From: Clavelina lepadiformis
Taxonomy: Eukaryota; Chordata; Ascidiacea; Aplousobranchia; Clavelinidae
Assembly (NCBI RefSeq): GCF_947623445.1
Contig: NC_135242.1
Location: 7,192,001-7,256,000 of the forward strand
Length of the DNA stretch: 64,000 bases
Direction of reading: 5' to 3'
Shown: piece after piece, positions 12,714 to 23,314 of the stretch
Layout of the letters: each line of letters opens with the position of its first letter
Position numbering within the stretch: the first letter of the stretch is position 1
Made by a program: the position numbers and the translations under genes
Notes under the pieces: model-generated
Database searches by the model: none
Told to the model about the DNA's origin: nothing
The model's input: the letters and a program-made list of their open reading frames with translations, nothing else

Positions 12714-15235
12714 ATTTTGTGTTGATTTGTGACGATTGACTTCAAACAAGTTTCATTAGTTTGAACACAGAAAAAATTGCACAGCCTTCAGAACCACAAG
12801 TTAACAACCTATATATAGACAGCAGAAGCAGCTTTGAGCCACTGACTAAATCTAAAACCCAAATATCAAGCCAGTTTTATTAAATTTTAAATCAACACTC
12901 ATTGATTTTCATAAGAAAATATTTATTTTTATAAAACTTTTAGATCCTATTATATTGAAAACAACCATAATGTAGTCCTATTACAGTATAACCATATCTG
13001 AAAAATCATTTAGGCCTACAGCCTCTTCTTACAGTTACGGTACTATCATTCTTAGCTTTTCAAAACTTGACTTTTCTTTAAAGGGAGTTCACTGAGTTCG
13101 TGCCCACATAAAAACAGGGCTTCCTAAATGTGGAATTGGAAAAAAGTTATCTCAGAAGTATTCACTTACTGCAGTCAGACAGCGAAGATTTCACATATCT
13201 GACAAAAAAGATGGAGAATTAATAGAAAACAATATCTATGCAATACAGAACAAAGAAATAAGAAACAGATTCTTTTTGCTTGACACCGTCTTCTTTTTGT
13301 ACATTTCACCAAAAATATTAAAAAGGGCGTGCGTGAGCAAAATGAGTTATTGGCTCTCGCATCAACCCTAAACGCTCTAGTCTCGCGGCAGTGTTAGCAT
13401 ATTGTTTCCACTGACTGACCACACAACGCATTGCCGTGAAAGCGCTGGTGTTATTAATGGAGTACGGTAAACAATAAGAAACTCCACAAAAACACAACGA
13501 ACAAACAAATTTAGGAACTTTCAGTGAACTAACATATTGCAAAAATCCAGGCTTCCCAAACACGAAGATAACTAGAAAATTATAAGAACAAGTAATTTTA
13601 TGCTTTAGCGGCTTAAAACCAGCAAATTACAAAGCAAAATGGTAAGAAAAAGACGAAAAAAGCTTCGTAAATTTTAATTAACGTGATACTAGTGTTACCT
13701 AATTATGGTAATGGAATAATAATCTTTAGGCCTATACTCGGACTGAAAAAAGTCATGGGTACGACTTAAAAAACCCGGCTATGGTGAGTCATCGGTCAAA
13801 CCCCGGTTATCGAGCTAGCCTTCGTTTAAGTTCCGAATGTCACACATTTGAATATGTGTTTTTTTGATATTTTATGTCTTATAGCCTGAATCTAGAGCTG
13901 TTCACCAGGTCCACTGAGCAGGAGCAGGCGTCGTTACTGCCTTGCCCAAGAGCATTTCGACGGTAGCACCGCAGCTGCTATGTATCGAACACGGGCCGCA
14001 TTTTTACGAATCTGGTGCACATTTTCTGAAACAGTTTATAACTGGACTTTGTATCAAACATGAGTTTAATGACTTACCGTCTATAATATAGACTCTATAT
14101 CACTTCTTTGCTTCCAATGGGATTCTTAATGGCAATGTAAATAGTTATGGTTAGTATATACAAACTGTGGTATGTAATCTGATGCAATGCCAAACTCCAT
14201 ATATTATACAGCACCACGTAACATACTCCATATACGATTTGACAATGACTCATTGGCAAAATAGTGATTTAAGCACTGTCCTTCTACGACTGTTACATCG
14301 TTAGTGATCAAACAGTTACACCAAACAATTTTTATCAAAACAACTTTTTATAACAACAAATGGCGCATTTATGGCAAATCTTATATTACAGAAGTATGAA
14401 GAATAAAGTGACTTAAACATTACTGGCATTGACAACGCCAACTTTTCAGAACTGATTACTGCTGAAACTTAACTGAGCTGGAAGTACCAGACCGAGTGCG
14501 TTTTACAAGTCAACGTAGAAAAAATAAAAAGGCTTCCAAGGCAAGAAACAAAGTTTGGGCTGCCTAAGGCAGCCTCCGCAATTTGCAACGCGATTTCTTT
14601 TGCCACAAATGAAACGTCACAAGTTGTTCGTCGTGGCTTACTGCTGATAAGAACTGGTAAGTCTGGGCAATAACGAAATGGAAGGAAATATTTGTTTCAT
14701 GTGATCAAGTATTGGTTTTCTTGTCCGCCCAATTTCCAAGGGCAATTACAATTTCCAAGGGCGTGATTACAATTCTTATGGAATTATCATACACATAAAA
14801 TTTCTGCTAAGATCTTTTTGTACAGACTTCAGCCGTTGTATCAATTAATTATTCAAACTCAAATGTACAGTAGCTTTCAATATTTTGATAGTACAGTATT
14901 AGGAATTCGACTCAATGAACAAATTTTTGCCCTTTCCGTATAGCGCCAAGCCAATTAATTGTACGAGCTTTGTAAAAGTAATTTATTTTATCCAACTTTC
15001 AAATTTTAAACTCGTGTAACGATTTTCCTCGAAGTATACTCTCAGCTTCCCGGGTGTATTAATTGACAAACACATTAAGCATTATTTTAGTGATGTGTTT
15101 TACATTTTACTTCATAAAACCTGCTCCTGAAAACGGTCGGTAAATTCTGCCCTGTTCCTGGTAACACCAAGTGAAGCTACATATTTTTTTGAAAACGTAA
15201 CATGTTAGTTGTTAGATGTTAGATGTTAGAATGCA
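12714..15235. other. No gene seen; dispersed-repeat-like patch inside
   Basis: 5' flank of NCS copy 2 followed by non-coding sequence. Around 13900-14010 a more GC-rich patch includes the string TGCCTTGCCCAAGAGCAT. It resembles a motif common in dispersed repeats of fish and invertebrates. I cannot define its ends. Confidence 0.4.
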
Positions 15236-15640
15236 GAGTCGTAATCGCTCGAGTCAGTGACTCAACTCGAGTTTGACTTGAGTCACTTTTTGCAAAGACT
15301 TAACATGACTCGAGTCGGTCCTTGTTGATTAGATTTTAGTATCAACGCTCAAAGATTTTCTTAAATGAAATTTGTTTGTCTACGAACGCGTAGAAGATCG
15401 CAAAACAAGCAAATTTTCAAACATTTTAAACGTTTCTCACTTATAAAAACGGCGTTTATGAATCTGTATGGCTTGGCTTTAAATATCAATTGACTTGACT
15501 TGACCCGAGTTATATTTTGCCAAATGTCTCGAGTCAGTTGTTTCAAAAAAACGCGACTTGACTTTAGTCTTTATAGACAATAAATGACTTGAACTGACTT
15601 ATACGATTCGAGTGTGATGACTAGGTAACGATTCTGTTGG
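15236..15640. repeat. GACTCGAGTC-rich interspersed repeat
   Basis: The two ends (about 15240-15320 and 15490-15625) are dense in variants of ACTCGAGTC and GACTTGACT, in roughly inverted arrangement around an AT-rich centre. This looks like a small non-autonomous DNA element with degenerate inverted ends. I found no clean target duplication. A short related patch occurs near 59340-59400. Confidence 0.6.
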
Positions 15641-15688
15641 AATACGAGAATACATTTAGGAGAAACTTATATACGAGTTTTGTGGTTA

Positions 15689-16005
15689 CCGTAAAACCTC
15701 TATTTCACCGCCACCTCTAATTGAACGCCACCTCTAATAGAACACCACTTTTAGCGGCGGAATTGTATTAGCAGGTCTCTACTGATAATTATACAATTGA
15801 TTATGTTTTCACAATCTAGCAGTTAAAGCAGCCATTTAAAAGATACCAACCAACATACCGGTAGTAACAATGCAGTATCACGTTACAATAAGCAGCAGTA
15901 AAATAGAGCGCCTACCTCTAATTGAACGTCACCTCTAATAGAACGCCACTTTTAAACAAGAGTTGAAAAATAGAGCGCCATGGCGGTGAAATAGAGGTTT
16001 TACGG
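15689..16005. mobile_element. MITE with TA target duplication (Tc1/mariner type)
   Basis: A 317-bp element with near-perfect ~26-bp terminal inverted repeats. The left end starts CCGTAAAACCTCTATTTCAC and the right end is its reverse complement. TA dinucleotides flank both sides (15687-15688 and 16006-16007), as in Tc1/mariner insertions. Inside, a ~40-bp direct repeat (CACCTCTAATTGAACG...) occurs near each end, at about 15710 and 15910. No coding capacity. Confidence 0.85.
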
Positions 16006-16263
16006 TAATTATAATCTAGAATCTAGATCAATGTCTCTCGTAAATTTTAACTTTAAAGCAACTAACAGGCTCCTTGTTGTAGCTGAATTGTGCAAAGAAC
16101 CAAACACACTAAATTCAGGTTTACTTTACAAGAGAACAGCGTAACGACGGACAAAATTATACAAAACTAAATTGCTATTTTGCCTTTACCATTTTGAAGC
16201 GTTTGGTAAAGGTTCTAAAATACCAATTGTTTTTCTGCAAAAGCGAAATTGTTCTCAGGCTTA

Positions 16264-18155
16264 TTACATATTCTCGCTGCCGTCAACTTGCATAAGCCTC
16301 ACGAGGCTCGGGTCCTTGTAGACCGCAAGTGTGAATTCTTTCAGCGTAATTAGCTCGTCGCCGTCCTTGTCCATGGCGTTAAACATCCGTTCTACATGCT
16401 GCTCAGGCGAAGGGTAATTTTTGATGTCCTTTTCCAACAAACATCCTTGACCGTACATCTTGTATGTGGCCTGCAATAGGTGAAATAAAGACAGCTTAGA
16501 AAAAGGTTGGCAGAAAATTGTTCGTTTGATATGTTCTTAGATTGCCGTCATACGCCCGTTATAGTGAACGAATTTTTTGCTTAAGTAAGTACAGCCTACT
16601 GCGTCATATTGGGTGAATTTTGGGTAGCAAAGATCATAATAAGTAAAAGGAAAGTGGTGTCACAAGTACGTTTTTTGTAGAAATAATGACAGCCTTATTT
16701 TAAAACTGTCAACGTGAGAAATTGGTGTCTAACACTACGTTGTATACGCCCATAGCGTACTATCCTTTTCTGATGTCGTAGTTTTTTGTATAAGCAATGG
16801 TGGCTTTTTGGGAAGGTGAGGGAGGTGAGAATATCCTAGGGTAAAATTTTTGAATTTACTAGGTCCAAAATGCAAAACAATTCGCTTTTCTTTCAACAGC
16901 AAACTGCCTGAGATTTATTTATAGATTTAACCAAACACATCAAGTTCGACGAAACCGTGCATCAGTTTGCTCTGTGGCACCCAAGATCTCACATCCTTCA
17001 TTTCTTTGTTTCTATCGAAAGCCTAATACCGAAAAGGTTTGTCAGCAGAGAGCACAACTTTTTCATCGTCTTGGCAAGATGTCTAAATCACGTGAACGTT
17101 TGAGCATTATGCTATATGAAAATAATTTAAAAGCAGGAGGTGACCAATTCACGCAGAGGTTCGATTCACACAACTTTCTCCTATTTTAAATATAGTTCAT
17201 ACAGCTAATTAACATGAACCAGTCAATGACTCCTGTCCTGAAAAAGTGCGACTAGTTAACATTAATACTTGTATGCAATGTTTGTTTTTTTACAGCGCGT
17301 ATACACGCCTTAGAAGGGGACGGGGTGACCGCCTCGCTCGCCTCACCCTAAAGCCACTACTGTGTATAAGTTATATTTGTTTATTGTCTGCTTTTTAATA
17401 AAAAAGCTTATCATATAAGAAAAATGGGTAGCAACAGTAATACGCTAAATATTACTTACATTATAAACTTACATTTCTACATCACACACAGTACGCACAC
17501 CATAAAATTGAACTTAGATTAGTTGGAAAGCCAGGAAAGGTGTGTCGGACGAAAAAATAAAAATTTTTGCAATCTCGCACATCACGGTAATTACCATGAT
17601 GATTTCCAGCACCTCGGTCTTTGTTATTGCACCATCCTTATCTTGATCGTACATGTTGTACGTCCATTCTAATTTTTCTTTAAGCGAACCACGTAAATTC
17701 ACCGATAACCCACACAAGAATTCGCGAAAATCGATCGTTCCATCACCATTGGTGTCGAAGGTCCTACAGTATACACACGATGAAGCAGAACACAATAACA
17801 GTTTGTAACAAAAGTAGATGATACCGTACATGAATTTGGTGTAACACAGTTAGTAACCTATTGACTCATGTATAGAGTTTTTTAAACTTTAGAGTGACAT
17901 CATATTCATATGAAGTTTTATATTGCATTGGCAAAGTTAGATTCACCTAAACGCGTGTTCGGCAAAGAACGACGCGTCCCCCATTGGAAACCGTTTTTTG
18001 TATAACTTTTTCAATTCTTCTATGCTTAATTTTCCGGATGGGCAGTCTTTTCTAAACGACTTATAATATTGCTGGATCTCTTCTTTGGTGAATTCGGTGA
18101 TGTAAGTCAGGTCTTTTAAGGTCTTCGGAGGTATCTTGGAGTTCAATAGCCCCAT
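16264..18155 (-). CDS. Neuronal calcium sensor / hippocalcin-like EF-hand protein, copy 3
   Basis: Exons 17947-18155 (209 nt), 17595-17763 (169 nt) and 16264-16470 (207 nt) give 194 aa. This is the copy closest to vertebrate hippocalcin/neurocalcin by eye. It starts MGLLNSK (myristoylation Gly2, Ser6) and keeps the family hallmark CPSG in the inactive EF1. EF2 is [12 protein letters not shown] and EF3 [12 protein letters not shown], both canonical; EF4 [12 protein letters not shown] lacks the central glycine. The end is [14 protein letters not shown]. The second intron is about 1.1 kb. Without splicing, exon 2 would read on to a stop at 17514. By family, a calcium-myristoyl switch protein acting at membranes. 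It is the most upstream unit of the cluster and probably nearest the ancestral gene, judging from its conserved EF1. Confidence 0.94.
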
Positions 18156-18699
18156 ATTTTACCTCCACTGACCACAGTTAGTTAAAAACAGGCTTCAGTC
18201 AATTTCAACGCTGAAGGACTTGTGCCATCTTTGAAGTAACTTGCATGTATCAGCAAAGTCGGAGTCACTATACAGCAAAAAAATGGAAGAAAGTCAACAA
18301 GTAAAACTTGTCGACAGACTGTATTGTTAAAACTCTATGAAACTACCTTCACCTGGCCTATACAGTACGTCAGAAAAGTCACTACAGATAGCATTAAACG
18401 TCTTCAAACAGATTTTGTCTGCACAGATCTACCTAAGTAATTTGCAAGGTTATTACTGTAGCCTACTAACTGTCAAAATGTCACGGAACAAGCTATAAAG
18501 TGTGGTTTACTGTTGTTGACAACGACATATATGGTTAGCCTATAGTTAATCCGGAGCCAACTTCTGTTTCATGACATTTAGCTTTCGCTGCAATTTTTAT
18601 TTTCTGTGGCTGCGTGGTGGCAACTCAAACTCTATTCAAAGTTTTATAAAACACAAATAAATTGTTCGTTTTCTTTCGATTCCATTAACACCTCTGATA

Positions 18700-19934
18700 G
18701 GTTTGGTGACAGTTAATCACGCGACACTTAATCACGCGACACATAATCACCGACACATAATCACTAGGACATTTAATCACGCGACATTTAATCACGCGAC
18801 ACATAATCACTAGGACATTTAATCACGCGACACATAATCACTAGGACATTTAATCACGCGACATTTAATCACACATTTACAATATTTTTTTACATTTACA
18901 ATTTACAGCAATGTTATGCATAGGAAATGTAAGCAACTGCACTTCGGTTGTTATACGAGCCTGGCACCGACTTTTCTGGTAGAGTTTGCAACGCCACTGA
19001 ATCGTTCCGTTTGCGTACTCACGGTGTTTGACAAACTCGTACTGTTTGTGCAGCACCGATTGATTCCCTTTCGATGTTAAGCTAAACTGCACTGTCTTAT
19101 TAGTCATAGTAGCCCTAATGTCCGTTCGCCCCGACATTTCTGGTAGAGTTTGCCACGCCACTGAATCGTTCCGTTTTTATTAGTCATAGTAATGTCCGTT
19201 AAATTAAAATAATCACGATTTACAACGGTAAGACAGCGGCAGGCTATAGTATAGACAAAGACACTGTATAAATGTCGTGTGATTAACTGTCTAGTCATAG
19301 TAATGTCCCCTGAATTGAAATAACCACGAGTTACAACGGTAAGACAGCGGCAAGCTATAGAGTATAGACCAAGGGTCCGCAACCTAGGGCCCGCGGTCCG
19401 TATCCGGAACGAGATTGTCTGTAGACTGGACTAGTCGTTATAGATACAAAGAGATGTGGCGGTCGTGATAGTAAATTGTAATAATTTATTCATTGGCATT
19501 GTTCCAGAGTTCCAAAACCGACACAAAACAAGTAGCATCGTATTTTACGGTGTAACGTTTTGATGGTACTTTGGTCAAGAGCTTCGGTGACAATACAGTA
19601 GAATAATGTTAGATATTACATAGGTTATACTTTCGGACAATATAACAATTAGACTTTATGAAGCTGGTGTTGATTTAAAGAAACATTATAGAGAAAGCTG
19701 GCGCAACGGAGTCAAAACAATTGTCGGGGAGTCGCATCCAAGTGATTATGTGTCGCGTGATTAAATGTCGCGTGATTACGTATCGAAGTCGCGTGATTAA
19801 ATGTCCTAGTGATTATGTGTCGCGTGATTAAATGTCCTAGTGATTATGTGTCGCGTGATTAAATGTCCTAGTGATTATGTGTCGGTGATTAAATGTCGCG
19901 TGATTATGTGTCGCGTGATTAAGTGTCGGTACAC
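18700..19934. mobile_element. Non-autonomous MULE-like transposon with long repetitive TIRs
   Basis: A ~1.24-kb element flanked by the exact 9-bp direct repeat CCTCTGATA (18691-18699 and 19935-19943). A 9-bp duplication is typical of Mutator-like elements. Its long inverted ends (about 18710-18870 and 19740-19928) are themselves arrays of a short unit such as TAATCACGCGACA, alternating with TAATCACTAGGACATT. Inside is a FLYWCH-like coding remnant, a domain found in MULE-associated proteins. Parts of the interior are tandemly duplicated (around 19140-19250 and 19270-19370). No transposase core is seen, so movement would need a partner element. It sits in the 5' flank of NCS copy 3. Confidence 0.88.
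18877..19161 (-). pseudogene. FLYWCH-type zinc-finger fragment inside the MULE
   Basis: The minus strand encodes a 94-codon frame whose centre reads YEFVKHREYANGTIQWRC followed by KLYQKSRCQARITTE. This matches the FLYWCH pattern: aromatic residue, Trp-x-Cys, Cys, then a His, here MHN. The C-terminal His region is poorly kept. A second partial copy (NGTIQWRGKLYQKCRGE) with Cys to Gly lies just beyond, at about 19130-19180. Probably a decayed capsule of transposon DNA-binding sequence and not a host gene. Confidence 0.7.
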
Positions 19935-19943
19935 CCTCTGATA

Positions 19944-20915
19944 CGACAGTGGGCCAAAACTACAGATTACGTTAGCTTTCCAGGTAGACTTTTATTGACC
20001 AAAGTATATGGCATTGCTCGTAGCTGTTTACTATGTACATGTTACTGCAATAAACATTTTGAAAATAGATCATAATGGCTCAGTGCTGTAGTTCGTTTTA
20101 AACACAATTACTCACATTCCCCAAACCACGGTTATAGAGACGAGATTATGCGCCAACGCCTCCTGCTTACTGGTAGTTGTTCAGTTAATTTAAAAAAAAG
20201 AAGTATGAAGTACCTGCTCCACTGAAAGTCTATCTTTAGACGTCAAGCGGCTTGCGCCGAAATCTATTAATTATAACTATGGCTTTCTAATCAAGGAACT
20301 TACGGAAAAAACGTAATTTCGCTTCGGATTATTGCTGTATAATTGCGGCTAATGGTTGTTACAAAATGCGATATGCATTGCTAATAACATCTTGGGAATA
20401 CTGAAAATATGTAGACAACTACTCTATAAAACTTTGTAAAACTAAAACAACTACAGTGCATCCACGGTCTACTTGATCAAGACTGCGTAGCCTATATGCC
20501 ATACGTTAGCTTTACAGTTCTGAAAAAAGACCGCAGGTTGTTCAAGAAGCTCCTAATGGAGCTGCGGCAATAGCGACAGCTTAATAGGATTCAGTGGCTT
20601 TTAAAAAGCAAATGATAGAAATGGAAAGGAGTGAAAACTTCTTCCTGAACGAAACTTATTACTGCACTCAACTTTACATAGCTTACTGTATTCAGAACAA
20701 TAGAACGTTAAATACCATCTGTTGCTAGAATATACCATATCTAAAGTATTTTAATTCCCATTCCAAAGCTTAACGTAAACTGGGTTTAAGGCAGTTCTCT
20801 GGTCCGACCCCTTCATTTGTAACTAATTGTAACACAGCAGTAAAGGTAACTCAATAAATTACCTTACTGCCGCTAGACCAATTTTTTTCTATCGCGTAAA
20901 ATACAAGGTGCATTT
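19944..20915. other. No gene seen
   Basis: Continuation of the 5' flank of NCS copy 3 beyond the transposon insertion. AT-rich, with no supported exon or repeat ends. Confidence 0.5.
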
Positions 20916-21700
20916 GTTATTGACCAGCAATAAGCAAACATGGTCGTTGGCCTCAATAAGACGCGATTTCAGACTTACAATATATGTAATTAAGCAAAAA
21001 GACATTAGTGCAGATGGCCCTTTGATACAGTGAACGATGAGAAAACAGGCGTTAATCCGAATGAGATACTGAAAGCACATTCCATACGGTAAAGTGCTGT
21101 CAACTTAAAATATTAAAAGATTAGGCCTATAAGAAATCCCATTCCAACCAGGTCGAATATTTATGGTTACTTTAACTAAACATTGCTGGCCTGGAAGCAT
21201 TATGCACTTCATTGCATGTAAAGTAATGGCATATTTTATTGAGGCAAATACTATAATAAAGCAGGATCATAATCATACAATGTATTCGTAACAAATGAAT
21301 TTGTTTTGTTCTAAAAATATATGGGTCTGCCTAATTTCTAAGAATGGAGAAGGCTTTATTGTAAAATTTTAGGATTTATTTTAAGAAAAAGATCTTGTTC
21401 TAATGCGATTAGTTTGAAAATCTCTTGTGACTTATGACAAGCTCAAGAACAATTGACTAATGCTTCTTTAATGTTACGTGTAAACGGAAGCTCAAGAATA
21501 TAAAATGTTTATTGTAATACATTTCCTCATAATTATCAGATACCATTAGCATTCAAGTCTTTTCCAATCGCTTATTTTAAAAATCGTTTTGCAAATTACC
21601 ATATGGTCCCATACGCTAATGTAAGCATTGATGTATTAAGAATCTACAGACAAGATAAGAACACGAGATGAAAGGGACTAGCTATGAAGTTCAATTAACA
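20916..21700. repeat. Partner of the duplicated NCS upstream block
   Basis: Collinear with 9541-10400 in the same orientation relative to the genes. Strongest matches are around 20920-20960 (CATGGTCGTTGG) and 21190-21265 (CTGGAAGCATTATGCA). It contains short open frames, but none is shared between the two copies, which argues against protein coding. Confidence 0.75.
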
Positions 21701-23314
21701 TTTAAATAAGCAAAGTGTTGATCAATATCAAGGAAATATCTTGACCAAGACCAGGTTCAATTAACCTCATTTCCGAATGCAAGAACATCTACTTTAATTA
21801 CTTGAACTTGTCGAGGGAAATATGTGCGCCTACTTGATGAATAATAAATAACTTTGGTTCGTTGCTTTGCGAAACTGCGTCATTGAGACGTAGTACGTTA
21901 CGTCATCCACTAAAAAAACACGCTTCGTATACCATATAACATGTAATAATATCACGTTTTATTGATGTGTATAGGAGGTGACAGAAATAACACAAAATCA
22001 TTGATCATAACCTTCCAAACGAATAAAAGAAGCATTCCAAAAAGCAATTCCAAACAACAACAGCCCGAAACAACAGCCACTATACTTGACTCTTATCTGT
22101 AACCAATAACGATATTAAACGATAAGACCCATTGCTATCTGAGACAAAACACGTTATTTACTAAAAAGGGTTGTACAGCAAGAAATCACGTAAGTGGAAA
22201 TTACAAATTACAGCAAGAAATTTTACCTTTCACAATTGGAAATCGTTACAAAGTGTAAATTGGTGTGATGACGTCATTAAAAAAATCATGTGCGTATTGT
22301 GCTTTGACATCTTATGAGGAGCGAGCGGGCTTGTTTGTTATCATGTAGGACGTTATTATACCAACACCAAAATTAACAATGACGCCATCGACTGTAATGA
22401 CGTCACGGTTTCGACGAACTTGCTGTGTTTGGTTAAAACGTTTGCAAGACAATAAGCAAATCAAACGGATGTAAGGTCGTAGCACAGTTTAAAATATAGT
22501 ACGTTTGCCCATCAGTACGCACAAAAAAGCTCTTACGCGCTAGAAGAAAAATATGACATAATTATTGCACAAAAATAACAAATTTTAAAAATGCTGTTAT
22601 GATAACCGGTTTTGTCTCGCGTGGAGCTCCAACAGTTTTTGTTCCTATTGCTTTTTCCTTAAGAAAGATGTCCTTAAGTATGGTGAACACTTGGAAGAAA
22701 GTACGTATGTGCCGGTTAAAGTAGCCAAATTATCAATGAGGAAAACATACATAATGCAATTTATGACGGAGAAAAGATCGAAGTCATATTCAAATCACGG
22801 CATTTCAAGCAACACTATATTTTAGGGTCTTCATGTTCAAACAACGAACAATCACCAACTTTGCTGGTTGAGCGCGCATGGAATAAAGCAAGATAGTAAT
22901 GCAAAAGCGAAGTATTAAACGTGTAGTAGAGAAAGCACAAGAACTACATATTACACTTGACGTGAGAAAAGCGAGTGATATACACAGCTAATAATGGCCA
23001 TATTACATCGCAAGAAAACAACACGAATCAGGTAAAAGAAACAAAAAATAACGACAAAGCAAAAACTGATGGTTTTGCTTGACCTTGTTTTATGCTACAA
23101 AAAAAACAACAGAAACCAAGAGATTTACGCCGCGTTATCACAGCACAAAAAAATAACAAGTTTTGCGGAAAACTTGTGGGTTTTAGTACGTAAAACATGT
23201 AGATTGCTACGAGTACAAATATCGCCGTATGTCCCGAACAATAAATGCATTGCTAATTTTCATGTGACGTTGTGATGACCATCAACCTGACGTCATCGTG
23301 GACACAGTATGACG
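21701..23314. other. Intergenic region with CRE palindromes, downstream of the BTB gene
   Basis: No coding exon recognised. Perfect TGACGTCA palindromes occur at 22269-22276, 22398-22405, 23288-23295 and 23310-23317 (the last overlaps the stop codon of the BTB gene). The open frame at 23069-23275 has no recognisable family. The interval contains the 3' UTR of the minus-strand BTB gene. Confidence 0.5.
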
